Assembly (NCBI RefSeq): GCF_000196455.1
Contig: NC_014614.1
Location: forward strand, 17,501-81,500
Direction of reading: 5' to 3'
Length of the DNA: 64,000 bases
Source: Acetoanaerobium sticklandii
GTDB lineage: Bacteria; Bacillota; Clostridia; Peptostreptococcales; Filifactoraceae
The notes below the pieces were generated by a model that worked only from the letters and a program-made list of their open reading frames with translations, made no database searches and was not told where the DNA came from. The translations under genes were made by a program, and so were the position numbers. Below are positions 45,557 to 54,241 of the stretch, one piece after another (the first letter of the stretch is position 1; every line of letters begins with the position of its first letter).

Positions 45557-47062
45557 TTATCTAATTCCTACAGCTTTTAATGTTTTGAAAAACACATCAG
45601 TGTTGTCATAAGAACCATTAAAAAGCTCTGCACCTGCACCATAAGCAAATACTGGAACTGGAGTGCCGGTGTGAGAGTAAGATGTCCAGCCTATTCCAGC
45701 TTTGTTATTTAGAATGTGAGTCAAAGATACGCTTAGAGGATCATATCCTCCATACATGATAGAAGCTTCTTGATTATCTGTCCTAGCTTCTTCTTCCTTC
45801 ATAGATTCTTCAAATCCAGCTTGGAGTTTTTTATATTCATAGTCAGTCATAGCAAGAGAATCACTGCTACCATCTGATGGAGCTTTTAGTCCGAAGTTTT
45901 GATTTATAATAGGCATTACATCATCTAGGGATTTGATTTGTCCGTTTGATTTCATTTCAGCTATCATATCGTCAAAAGCTACATAGCTCATTTTTTGATT
46001 TCTAAGAAGGTTAAATGCTGTGTCATATCCTGTGTAAGCTTGACCTATAGTAAGTCCACCTGTTTCATGGTCACCAGTTACTATGATTAATGTTTCATCA
46101 GGATGCTTATCTGCGAATTCCTTAGCTACCTTTACAGCTTCGTTTAGCTCTAGTGTATCAGCTATAGTGCTCATAGCATCATTGGCATGACAGGCCCAGT
46201 CGATTTTTCCTGATTCAGTCATCATAAAAAATCCATTTTCATTGTCTAGTACTTCTATGCCTTTTCTTACAAAATCAGAAAGCTTTAAATCGCCAGACTT
46301 GTAATCTATGGAATATGGCATAGAGCCAGAATCTTGAAGCTTTGGACTCTGAGCATATATCTTGCCAGAATTTTTATCTAGTTTAGCAAAATCTTCTTTA
46401 GTTTTTGTGATGGTATATTCATTTTCTGCTAGTATTTCATAGGCGTCTTTTTGGTCTTTTTTGTCTCCAGTAGGTTTGTTTATTGCTCCACCTGCAAAAT
46501 AATCAATATTGCTAGTAGCCATTTGAATAGCAATATCATAATACTGATTACGGCTTTCAGCATGAGCATAATATGCAGCTGGAGTAGCATGATTGATAGT
46601 TACAGTGCTTATGATACCAATTTTTTTACCATTTTCTTTGAATATTTCAGTGATATTTTTAGCATCTTGAGTTTTGTCTACTTTTTTACCTATAACTCCA
46701 GAGTGCGTCTTAACTCCACTAGCAAAAGAGGTAGCAGTAGATGCAGAGTCAGGACAAAATGAAGTAGAATCCTGCGTAGTAGCCATACCAGCAATTGGGA
46801 ACTGTGTAAACTCTAGCTCGCCTAAAGCCACTTTGCCACTTTCGTTGTTTCCAGTGTAGACCTGAGCTGCATTTACTTGTACATGGCTCATTCCATCACC
46901 TATAAACATGAATATGTACTTTGGAGTCTTGTAAGAAGTGCTGATACTGTTAGAATTGTCTGCAAAGCTTTGAGTGTTTACCCCTAGTAACTGAGCTGTT
47001 ATCAAGGATATGATAATAAAACCAAAGAATAAAGCCGATAAAATTTTTTTGCTAGTAGTCAT
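45557..47062 (-). CDS. phoA: secreted alkaline phosphatase
   Basis: A 501-residue PhoA-superfamily phosphomonoesterase, exported by an N-terminal signal peptide (TTSKKILSALFFGFIIISLITAQLLG). The start is ATG 47062, which follows TAGGAGGAATGA; a longer in-frame ORF upstream is fortuitous. Active-site features are intact: metal-binding FMFIGDGMSHVQ (about 40-51), nucleophile serine in CPDSASTATSFASG (about 99-112), HATPAAYYAHAESRNQY, DWACHANDA, IIVTGDHETGGLTIG and the late histidine in YSHTGTPVPVFAYG. It releases inorganic phosphate outside the cell membrane. No standard Pho box was identified upstream, although the region holds several hairpins. It is monocistronic, with a strong terminator. 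Confidence 0.95.
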   Translation of the reverse strand: MTTSKKILSALFFGFIIISLITAQLLGVNTQSFADNSNSISTSYKTPKYIFMFIGDGMSHVQVNAAQVYTGNNESGKVALGELEFTQFPIAGMATTQDSTSFCPDSASTATSFASGVKTHSGVIGKKVDKTQDAKNITEIFKENGKKIGIISTVTINHATPAAYYAHAESRNQYYDIAIQMATSNIDYFAGGAINKPTGDKKDQKDAYEILAENEYTITKTKEDFAKLDKNSGKIYAQSPKLQDSGSMPYSIDYKSGDLKLSDFVRKGIEVLDNENGFFMMTESGKIDWACHANDAMSTIADTLELNEAVKVAKEFADKHPDETLIIVTGDHETGGLTIGQAYTGYDTAFNLLRNQKMSYVAFDDMIAEMKSNGQIKSLDDVMPIINQNFGLKAPSDGSSDSLAMTDYEYKKLQAGFEESMKEEEARTDNQEASIMYGGYDPLSVSLTHILNNKAGIGWTSYSHTGTPVPVFAYGAGAELFNGSYDNTDVFFKTLKAVGIR

Positions 47063-47093
47063 TTCATTCCTCCTAAATATTAGTATTGTACTT

Positions 47094-47146
47094 TTGTTGT
47101 AAATACAACAAGGTTCCCCGAATTCATTTGCAATCTTTGATTGCTT
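47094..47146 (-). promoter_or_regulatory. two small hairpins in the phoA 5' region
   Basis: Perfect dyads gcaatc-ttt-gattgc (47130-47144) and gttgt-aaat-acaac (47096-47109) lie 34-82 bases before the phoA start. They may be RNA hairpins or operators. No function is assigned. Confidence 0.35.
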
Positions 47147-47231
47147 CAATGAGTGGAGTTCTTATTTCATGATAGAATGAAAAACTACTTAGTTAGTTAA
47201 ATATAAGTGAATTTAAGTTTAAATTTGAGTT

Positions 47232-47266
47232 AAAAAAAGAAGACGCTTTACTCAGCGTCTTCTTTA
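47232..47266 (-). terminator. strong terminator-like hairpin upstream of phoA
   Basis: The 12-bp stem aaagaagacgct / agcgtcttcttt is followed on the minus strand by seven T. It lies 170 bases before the phoA start, so it must end a minus-strand transcript that starts between it and 47800. The + strand lacks a clean T-run. Confidence 0.75.
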
Positions 47267-47810
47267 CTTATATTTTAAATTCGTTTTAAATCTAAATACT
47301 TCAATTCTTTTATAGGTTACTTACTTTACTTTTAAATAAAGCTTTAATCCATAAATTCAATTCAATATATCAATAATCAAATAAACTAAATCTTTAATTT
47401 ATAGATAAACACCTTTTTCAAGGGTGGTTAGAAATTAATAATTTAATCTAAAGACTAGGTTTAAATCTGAATCTCACTTATCGTTTTTGGTGGAATCATA
47501 CGCCCTTCACTCCTTCTACTAAATAAGTAAATAAGCATTGCCACTAAATCTTTTCATATAATATGAGTTATTTTGGTGGAATCAGCTCCTTTTATATTGA
47601 ACTTATAGTATATATACCACGAGTAAATTTTATTAAACAAAATATTTGGATTTTTTTAAATTTATAGAAAAATATAATTAATACCTTGAAAAGCATTTTA
47701 AAAACCTCAAGTATAATATATACTCTAATTGAGAATACATTATGTTATATTTGGGTAAATAATAACCTAGAAGATTAACAATAGTATATTTATATAAAAT
47801 GGGGGCAATT
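47267..47810. other. intergenic region with a duplicated motif, upstream of phoA and the UPF0182 gene
   Basis: This A/T-rich stretch has no long ORF. On the minus strand TGATTCCACCAAAA occurs twice, 87 bases apart (47584-47571 and 47498-47485), each time just downstream of an AGGAG ribosome-site-like sequence. A micro-ORF follows the second copy. A CACCTT / AAGGGTG hairpin lies near 47410-47428. The whole could be an unannotated small RNA or peptide locus ending at the 47232-47266 terminator. Confidence 0.4.
47461..47499 (-). CDS. candidate 12-residue micro-ORF upstream of phoA
   Basis: The ATG lies 10 bases after AGAAGGAG and the frame reads MIPPKTISEIQI then stop. A similar AGGAG plus IPPK-coding segment (ATTCCACCAAAA) occurs 87 bases earlier on the same strand, without ATG and ending at TAA. 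A separate frame MKRFSGNAYLLI lies between them without a ribosome site. Such short frames arise by chance in A/T-rich DNA; the ribosome site and duplication are the only support. It could be a leader peptide or the remnant of a decayed gene. Confidence 0.25.
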   Translation of the reverse strand: MIPPKTISEIQI

Positions 47811-50609
47811 ATGGAGACACAATCGACGAAAAAGAAAATAACCTTTAAAAAAATAACTATTACAATAATTTTTATGGTGATTATTGCAGTTATTTCATCA
47901 TTTGGAAAACTACTTGATTTTTGGACAGATTTTTTATGGTTCAAAGAAGTAGGATATACATCTACGTATATTAAGCAGGTATTTGCAAAGCTTTATATAG
48001 GAATACCTTTTTTTGTTGCGTTTACAGTGTTTATGTATATATATCTTCAGCGCATAAAGAGTAACTATTATAAATATATGAACATACTGACTACAAAAGA
48101 TGAAGAAAAAACTTTAAATCAAACTATGGGAGTAGTATCTGTTCTGACTGCACTATTCTTTTCATTTGGAATAGCAGGTTCTTTTTGGATGCAAATACTA
48201 AAATTCATAAATGCCACTTCTTTTAATATAAAAGACCCTATTTTTATAAAGGATATTGGTTTTTATGTATTTACTCTTCCTCTAGTAACAGAAATATTCA
48301 CTTTTTTACTTGGATTTATTATATTTTTAATGCTTATAACTATAGTTATTTATATAGTACTTATTTCTATAAGACAGCCTATGGATAAGGAAGAATTGGG
48401 TAGTAAAATTAGACGGTTACGAACAGAGAATAGCTTTGTAAGTCTTCAAAAAAGAGTAATGGAATTGGCTTTAGATCAAATTATGCTAATTGGGGTAGTG
48501 TTTTTTGTAATAATAGCTCTTAGAAGCTATTTAGCTTCATTTGCACTTTTATATTCAGAAACTGGAGCTATATATGGAGCTGGATTTACTGACATCAATG
48601 TAACTCTAGGTGTATATAGAATTCAAATGGTAGTAAGCATTGCATCGGCAATAGCACTTATATTAGCAAGATATAAAAGAAATAAGAAATTAGCCGCTAT
48701 TGGACCTATAGCTCTTGTTGCTGTTTACCTTCTAGGCCTAGGAGCTGAGATTGCTGTCCAAGCTGTCATAGTATCACCTAATGAATTGGCAAGAGAGAGA
48801 AAATATATAACTAACAGTCTGGAATACACTAAGATGGCATATGGACTTGATGACATAGACGTAGAGAACTTTTCTGTAGATCAAGATTTAACTTATGATG
48901 ACTTGCTTGAGAACCAAGATACTATAAGTAATATAAGCTTAAACGATTACAGACCTACTAAGGAAGCATATAACCAGTTACAAGGACTTAGGAACTACTA
49001 TAAATTTCACGATGTGGACATAGATAGGTATATAATCGATGGAAAGCTTACTCAGATGTTTCTATCTGTTAGGGAGCTAGATAAAGAGGCTCTTGACGAC
49101 AATGCTAAAACCTGGGTAAACCAGCATCTTAAATATACTCATGGTTACGGCCTTACTATGTCTCCTGTAAACAAAGTAACTTCATCTGGACAGCCTAGTA
49201 TGGTAGTAAGAAATGTCCCTCCAGTTTCAGATTATAAAGAGCTAGAGGTTACTGTACCACAGATTTATTTCGGAGAGCTTACAAATGATTATGTAGTAGT
49301 AAATACAGATGAACAAGAATTTGACTATCCAATGGGTGAAGAACTTCAAACCACCAAATATCAAGGAACAGCTGGTATTAAGCTTAACTTTTTAAACAAA
49401 GCACTATATTCAATCAGAGAAGGAAGCTTTAAGCTTTTAGTTTCAGGTGGAGTAAATTCTGATAGCAAGATTATAATAAACAGAAATATTATGGATAGAG
49501 TAAATAAAATAGCTCCATTTTTGAGTTATGATGAGGATCCATATGCAGTAGTTGTAAATGGAAAGATTTATTACATTATAGACGGATATACGACTACAAA
49601 ATATTTTCCTTATGCAGAGCCTTTTAATGAAAATGCAAACTATATAAGAAACTCATTTAAAGTAATAATAGATGCCTATAATGGAGATGTAAACTACTAT
49701 ATAGTAGATGAAAAAGATCCTTTAGTAGAGACCTATTCGAAGATTTTTCCTAAGCTATTTAAGCCTATGTCAGATATGCCAAAAGAATTCATATCACATT
49801 TGAGATATCCTCAGACTATGTTTGACATTCAGGCTAAGATGTATGGAACCTACCACACAAATCAACCAGATATATTCTATAATCGTGAAGACAAATGGGA
49901 AATAGCAAAGCAGAATTATCAAGACAAAATTCAGGAGATGGAATCTCTTTACTTTACTTTTGAGCTTCCAGGTGAAGGCAAGCCTGAATTTGTTCTGAGC
50001 ATACCATATACACCTACAGGAAAACAAAATATGACAGCATTTTTAGTAGCTAGAAATGATGGAGATAATTATGGCAAGCTGAAGCTGTATGAGTTTCCAA
50101 AATCCAAGACTATAATTGGACCAGAGCAAGTAGAAGCCAGAATAAGTAATAACGATGTTATATCTAGAGATCTTTCTTTATGGGATAGCAGAGGTTCTCA
50201 GGTTCTAAGGGGCAATATATTAACAATACCTATAAATAGCTCTATTTTATATATTGAGCCACTTTATATCAGAGCTGATTCGGAAAAAGCTATACCTGAG
50301 GTTAGAAGAATAATAGCATCTTACAATGATAAAGTAGTTATGGAAGATACACTCGAAAAAGCGCTTACAAGCTTGTTTGGAGGTCCGTCAGATCCAAATA
50401 AGCAGATAGAATCGTCTGTAAGTGATGAACCTATTGATATAGAGCAGATGCCAGTAGATAGTCCTCTACCAGAGGATGAGGCTGGGCTTATAAAGCAGGC
50501 AAATGAACTGTATGAGCAAGCTCAAGAAGCTTTGAAATCAGGAAGCTTAAGTGAGTACGAAAAGAAAATAAACGAGCTTGGAAATATTCTTAAGCTTTTG
50601 GAGCAGTAA
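47811..50609 (+). CDS. UPF0182-family membrane protein
   Basis: A 932-residue protein of the UPF0182 (COG1615) family, function unknown. I use ATG 47811 because TGGGGGC lies 6 bases upstream; ATG 47799 four codons earlier lacks a site. About seven transmembrane helices fill residues 1-330 (with DFWTDFLWFKEVGYTSTY near 40, a family hallmark). A large extracytoplasmic domain covers about 330-860; it includes NSLEYTKMAYGLDDI, YKFHDVDIDRYIIDGK and RHLKYTHGYG-like (NQHLKYTHGYGLTMSPV). The C-terminal 70 residues are acidic and helical. It is followed after 15 bases by an MscS channel gene, so the two are probably one operon. Confidence 0.93.
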   Translation: METQSTKKKITFKKITITIIFMVIIAVISSFGKLLDFWTDFLWFKEVGYTSTYIKQVFAKLYIGIPFFVAFTVFMYIYLQRIKSNYYKYMNILTTKDEEKTLNQTMGVVSVLTALFFSFGIAGSFWMQILKFINATSFNIKDPIFIKDIGFYVFTLPLVTEIFTFLLGFIIFLMLITIVIYIVLISIRQPMDKEELGSKIRRLRTENSFVSLQKRVMELALDQIMLIGVVFFVIIALRSYLASFALLYSETGAIYGAGFTDINVTLGVYRIQMVVSIASAIALILARYKRNKKLAAIGPIALVAVYLLGLGAEIAVQAVIVSPNELARERKYITNSLEYTKMAYGLDDIDVENFSVDQDLTYDDLLENQDTISNISLNDYRPTKEAYNQLQGLRNYYKFHDVDIDRYIIDGKLTQMFLSVRELDKEALDDNAKTWVNQHLKYTHGYGLTMSPVNKVTSSGQPSMVVRNVPPVSDYKELEVTVPQIYFGELTNDYVVVNTDEQEFDYPMGEELQTTKYQGTAGIKLNFLNKALYSIREGSFKLLVSGGVNSDSKIIINRNIMDRVNKIAPFLSYDEDPYAVVVNGKIYYIIDGYTTTKYFPYAEPFNENANYIRNSFKVIIDAYNGDVNYYIVDEKDPLVETYSKIFPKLFKPMSDMPKEFISHLRYPQTMFDIQAKMYGTYHTNQPDIFYNREDKWEIAKQNYQDKIQEMESLYFTFELPGEGKPEFVLSIPYTPTGKQNMTAFLVARNDGDNYGKLKLYEFPKSKTIIGPEQVEARISNNDVISRDLSLWDSRGSQVLRGNILTIPINSSILYIEPLYIRADSEKAIPEVRRIIASYNDKVVMEDTLEKALTSLFGGPSDPNKQIESSVSDEPIDIEQMPVDSPLPEDEAGLIKQANELYEQAQEALKSGSLSEYEKKINELGNILKLLEQ

Positions 50610-50624
50610 AAGGAGTGACACTAG

Positions 50625-51518
50625 ATGATTAATTATTTCAATCTGGCAGCTGTAACAGAGAAAGTCACAGAGGCTGTCACAGATGAAGTACAAACAGCAG
50701 TAGAAGAAAGTTTTAATTTAATAAAAACCTTAAAGGCGCTATTCTTAGCTTATGGGATGGACATAATAATAGGAATATTGATATTTTTAGTTGGACTTTA
50801 TATTGCTAGATACGTAAGGAATTTGTCTAAGCGTATCATGAGAAAATCAAATGTAGATCCATCTGCTATAGGATTTATATCGCAGATACTTTATTTTCTA
50901 CTTCTTATAATAGTTGCTATAGCGGCTCTTGGAAGGATAGGAGTTCCTACGAATTCATTTGTAGCGGCAATAGGAGCACTAGGACTTGCTATTGGATTAG
51001 CTCTTCAAAATAATCTTTCTAACTTTGCATCAGGGATATTAATACTTATATTTAAACCCTTTAAAGTAGGAGATTTCATTGAGGCAGCTGGGGTGTCTGG
51101 AAGCGTAAATGAAATCCAAATTATGAATACTATTTTATACTCAGTAGACAATAGAAAAATAATAATTCCTAACTCAAAGCTTACATCTGAGAATGTAGTG
51201 AACTTTTCTTCTGCTATAGATAGGAAAATTCAGCTTATGATAGAGGTCGATTACAATTCAGACTATAAAAAAGCTATCGAGCTAATAAAAACTATATTCA
51301 AAGAGGACCCAGATATTTATGATGAACCAGAACCTACAGTGGCGCTTCGAGAATTTGGAGAGAGTGGTATAAAGATATTCGCATTACCTAGTGTAAAAAA
51401 TGAGAATTACTGGAATGCATACTATAGAATAATGCAAAGGATAAAGGACGATTTTGATGCTAATAACATTCAAATTCCATATCCTCACAGAATGCTTTAC
51501 ATGAAAAACTTAGATTAA
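50625..51518 (+). CDS. mscS: small-conductance mechanosensitive channel (MscS family)
   Basis: A 297-residue membrane channel that opens under membrane tension to release solutes after osmotic downshock. It has an N-terminal amphipathic stretch, TM1 about 45-66 (MDIIIGILIFLVGLYIA), TM2 about 85-105 and pore-lining TM3 with the Gly/Ala packing pattern AIGALGLAIGLALQNNLSNFASG (about 115-137). The MscS beta domain follows (FKPFKVGDFIEAAGVSGSVNEI) and the C-terminal alpha/beta domain ends IQIPYPHRMLYM, as in the family. The ATG follows AAAAGGAG. It is probably co-transcribed with the UPF0182 gene. The N-terminus is slightly longer than E. coli MscS. Confidence 0.94.
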   Translation: MINYFNLAAVTEKVTEAVTDEVQTAVEESFNLIKTLKALFLAYGMDIIIGILIFLVGLYIARYVRNLSKRIMRKSNVDPSAIGFISQILYFLLLIIVAIAALGRIGVPTNSFVAAIGALGLAIGLALQNNLSNFASGILILIFKPFKVGDFIEAAGVSGSVNEIQIMNTILYSVDNRKIIIPNSKLTSENVVNFSSAIDRKIQLMIEVDYNSDYKKAIELIKTIFKEDPDIYDEPEPTVALREFGESGIKIFALPSVKNENYWNAYYRIMQRIKDDFDANNIQIPYPHRMLYMKNLD

Positions 51519-51612
51519 GATAAAAATTAAAATATCTCAAGTGAGCTCACCTTAATGAAATCAAAGATGTATCTCAGATTTCTAGTAGCTTGCTATATTA
51601 AAAGTAAAGTAG

Positions 51613-51650
51613 CAGATTGAATTTTTTATTAAAAGTTCAATCTGTTTTTT
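51613..51650 (+). terminator. terminator of the UPF0182-mscS operon
   Basis: The perfect stem cagattgaa / ttcaatctg is followed by TTTTTT. Confidence 0.85.
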
Positions 51651-51790
51651 ATGATAGTGATATAAACATATCAAATGTAATAAATACAATTTAATTTTAA
51701 ATATTGGATTATCTTGAAAATAAATTTAGAATAATAATAAAAAAATAATGGATTTTGGAATTTATATTAGAAAATATACAGATTTTATAC

Positions 51791-51858
51791 TATAATCATA
51801 AATATAGCTGTTTTTTAGCTATATTAGTGGGTAAATGTGAATTAGAGGTCGTCTGACC
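51791..51858 (+). promoter_or_regulatory. rubrerythrin promoter -10 and hairpin leader
   Basis: TATAAT at 51791-51796 would start transcription near 51803, inside a perfect 9-bp hairpin aatatagct-gtttttt-agctatatt (51801-51825). A second small dyad GGTC-gtct-GACC lies at 51847-51858. The -35 is weak (TTAGAA-like), consistent with an activated or derepressed stress gene. The role of the hairpins is unknown. Confidence 0.45.
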
Positions 51859-51885
51859 AAAATAACTTTATCAGGAGGTAATATC

Positions 51886-52488
51886 ATGGCAGAAAAATCA
51901 TTAAAAGGTACAAGAACTCTTGGAAATCTTATCAAAGCATTTGCTGGAGAGTCTCAAGCTAGAGGCAGATACAATATGTTTGCAGAAGTAGCTGAAAGAG
52001 AAGGCTTCATGAGAATCGCAGAGGTTTTTAACGAGACAGCTGACAACGAGCGTATTCATGCAAAGATATTTTATGATCATGCAGTAGCAGGCTTAGAGGG
52101 AGAAGAGTTTCCAGTAGCACTTCACGTAGATGCGGATTATCCTGTAGTTATGGGAAATACATACACTAACCTAGTAGCAGCAGCTATGGGTGAAAACGAA
52201 GAGTGGACTGAGCTTTATCCAGAGTTTGCAAGAATAGCTGATGAAGAAGGTTTCCCAAAGGTAGCAGCTTCATTTAGAATGATAGTAGATATCGAAAAAG
52301 ACCACGAAGAAAGATATCGTACACTTGCAGAGCATGTAAAAGCTGAAAATGTATTCAAAAGAGAAGACAAAGAGCTTTGGAAATGTATGTGCTGTGGATA
52401 TATATTCGATGGCTCAGCAGCTCCAAATATCTGCCCTGTCTGTAAACAGCCTAAGGCATTCTTTAAACTTCACTGCGAAAGATTCTAA
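51886..52488 (+). CDS. rbr: rubrerythrin
   Basis: A 200-residue non-haem diiron peroxidase that reduces hydrogen peroxide in anaerobes, receiving electrons through its own rubredoxin centre. The N-terminal ferritin-like four-helix domain (about 1-150) carries the iron ligands GESQARGRYNMFAEVAEREG (Glu21, Glu34), ADNERIHAK (Glu55, His58), GENEEW, and later IVDIEKDHEERY (Glu and His). The C-terminal rubredoxin-like domain has two Cys pairs: CMCC (about 165-168) and CPVC (about 183-186). Length and layout match classical clostridial rubrerythrin. The ATG follows CAGGAGG. Confidence 0.96.
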   Translation: MAEKSLKGTRTLGNLIKAFAGESQARGRYNMFAEVAEREGFMRIAEVFNETADNERIHAKIFYDHAVAGLEGEEFPVALHVDADYPVVMGNTYTNLVAAAMGENEEWTELYPEFARIADEEGFPKVAASFRMIVDIEKDHEERYRTLAEHVKAENVFKREDKELWKCMCCGYIFDGSAAPNICPVCKQPKAFFKLHCERF

Positions 52489-52514
52489 ATATAAATTTAA
52501 TTTTATTTTTGCAA

Positions 52515-52543
52515 TTGAAATAGCTTGATATAAGTGATATAAT
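52515..52543 (+). promoter_or_regulatory. sigma-A promoter of the serS T-box leader
   Basis: TTGAAA and TATAAT are separated by 17 bases. Transcription start near 52550 leaves a complete T-box leader downstream. Confidence 0.75.
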
Positions 52544-52568
52544 TTTTAGCAATACAAAATCATATGTA

Positions 52569-52798
52569 TAGGCTATGATGAAAAGTAGTAAAAAGTCCAA
52601 GTTCTACAGAGAGTGAGTGGTAGGTGAAAACTCACGTACTAAGCTTTTGAATCCGTTTCTGAGCTTTATCTTTGAAGGCGCTAGCTCTAGGAGATAACGT
52701 CTACCTACGTTACAGGTTCAAGTGGTCTTTGTAGACAATTTGGGTGGCACCGCGGAAGTATAAGCTTTCGTCCCTTTTTAGGGACGGGAGCTTTTTTG
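52569..52798 (+). promoter_or_regulatory. T-box leader of serS, Ser (UCC) specifier
   Basis: Ordered elements are visible: basal stem aggct / agctt, the AGTA side of the specifier loop near 52586, the AG-bulge 'acagagagtg' near 52605, the GGTG-type distal loop, and the specifier TCC at 52652-52654 followed by G and, after 7 bases, CTGAG. The CGTTA linker is near 52712, the T-box 'tgggtggcaccgcgg' spans 52741-52755, and the terminator (52762-52798) ends in six T. TCC is a serine codon, matching the downstream serS, so uncharged tRNA(Ser) should promote read-through. Confidence 0.93.
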
Positions 52799-52909
52799 AT
52801 TTCACAAAATTTGATAATAACATCAGTATTATTCTTTTGTATTATGGGTAGTTAGTAAATACTGAGTTATTATCTAAATCAAATATTAATTTTAGTGAGG
52901 GGGATTTAC

Positions 52910-54187
52910 ATGTTAGATATTAAAAGAATTAAAAGAGATTTAGAAGAAATCAAACCTTTAATGGCAAAAAGAGGAGAAAAAGATTTTAGCTTTGAAGAGG
53001 TAATAGAGCTTGATGACAAGCGTATAGAACTTCTTCAAGAAGTTGAAGCTTTAAAAAATGAGCAAAATGTAGACTCTAAGCTTATTCCTCAGTATAAAAA
53101 AGAAGGAAAAAATACAGATGAGCTTATGGCTAGATTAAAAGAGCTATCAGAGCAAATCAAAAATCTAGACGATAAAGTAAAAGAAGTAGAAGAGGACTTA
53201 TTCCAAAAGCTTCTTAGAATACCAAACGTGCCACATCCAGATGTACCAACTGGAGATACTGACGAAGACAACTTAGAAGTAAGAAAATGGGGAGAGCCAA
53301 CTGCATTTGATTTTGAAGCAAAAGCACACTGGGATATAGGAACAGACCTCAATATTCTAGATTTTGAAGCAGCTGGGAAAATCACTGGTTCTAGATTTAC
53401 ATTGTACAAAGATTTAGGAGCTAGATTAGAGCGTTCATTAATCAACTTCTTCCTAAATACACATACAGCTGAGCATGGCTACACAGAGGTACTTCCTCCT
53501 TTTATTGCTAACCGTACTAGCTTTATAGGAACGGGACAGCTTCCTAAATTTGAAGAAGATATGTTCAAACTAGAGGGCTTTGAGTATTTCCTAGTGCCTA
53601 CAGCAGAGGTTCCAGTTACTAATATTCACCAAAACGAAATCATGAATGGCGATGATTTAACTACAAAATACTGCGCATACACACCTTGCTTTAGAGCAGA
53701 GGCTGGATCTGCTGGAAGAGATACTAGAGGACTTATCCGTCAGCATCAGTTTAACAAAGTAGAGCTAGTTAAATTTACAAAGCCAGAGGATTCTTACAAA
53801 GAGTTAGAAACTCTTACTGCAGATGCAGAAAAAGTGCTTCAGCTACTAGGACTTCCATATAGAGTAGTTCGTATATGCTCAGGGGATTTAGGCTTTACTG
53901 CAGCATACAAATATGACCTAGAGGTATGGATGCCTAGCTACAACAGATACGTAGAGATTTCTTCTTGTTCTAACTTTGAAGATTTCCAAGCTAGAAGAGC
54001 AAACATTAGATTCAAAAGAGACAAGGCATCTAAGCCTGAGTTTGTTCATACTCTTAATGGTTCTGGAGTAGCTATAGGACGTGCTCTTGCCGCTATACTT
54101 GAAAACTATCAGCAAGCTGATGGAACAGTAGTAGTGCCAGAGGTACTTCGCCCATACATGGGAACAGATAAAATAATAAAAAAATAA
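52910..54187 (+). CDS. serS: seryl-tRNA synthetase
   Basis: Class II synthetase that charges tRNA(Ser) and pre-charges tRNA(Sec). I choose ATG 52910, 7 bases after GAGGGG, giving the family's usual 425 residues (MLDIKRIKRDLEEIK). A GTG 15 bases upstream overlaps the ribosome site. The N-terminal antiparallel coiled-coil tRNA-binding arm covers about 25-100. Catalytic motif 2 is FRAEAGSAGRDTRGLIRQHQF (about 258-278) and motif 3 is NGSGVAIGRALAAILE (about 381-396). TAEVPVTN binds serine. It is controlled by the serine T-box leader directly upstream. Confidence 0.97.
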   Translation: MLDIKRIKRDLEEIKPLMAKRGEKDFSFEEVIELDDKRIELLQEVEALKNEQNVDSKLIPQYKKEGKNTDELMARLKELSEQIKNLDDKVKEVEEDLFQKLLRIPNVPHPDVPTGDTDEDNLEVRKWGEPTAFDFEAKAHWDIGTDLNILDFEAAGKITGSRFTLYKDLGARLERSLINFFLNTHTAEHGYTEVLPPFIANRTSFIGTGQLPKFEEDMFKLEGFEYFLVPTAEVPVTNIHQNEIMNGDDLTTKYCAYTPCFRAEAGSAGRDTRGLIRQHQFNKVELVKFTKPEDSYKELETLTADAEKVLQLLGLPYRVVRICSGDLGFTAAYKYDLEVWMPSYNRYVEISSCSNFEDFQARRANIRFKRDKASKPEFVHTLNGSGVAIGRALAAILENYQQADGTVVVPEVLRPYMGTDKIIKK

Positions 54188-54241
54188 TATAACTTTATGT
54201 AGTTTGTATTTTTAGGGTCTTCATTTGCAAGGAGGAACGCT

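Larger units (their letters stand above)
51519..51885 (+). other. intergenic region between mscS and rubrerythrin
   Basis: A 367-base gap with a terminator for mscS (51613-51650), then A/T-rich sequence with a -10 TATAAT (51791-51796) and small hairpins that form the rubrerythrin leader. No ORF was recognised. Confidence 0.5.

Noticed and set aside
47063..47149. In-frame N-terminal extension of phoA
   Set aside because: No ribosome site; ATG 47062 has AGGAGG and starts a proper signal peptide.
47678..47944. 88-codon minus-strand ORF at the start of the UPF0182 gene
   Set aside because: Mostly antisense to the membrane-spanning N-terminus; no ribosome site.
53089..53445. 118-codon minus-strand ORF
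   Set aside because: Antisense shadow of serS with serine-rich, non-protein-like composition.
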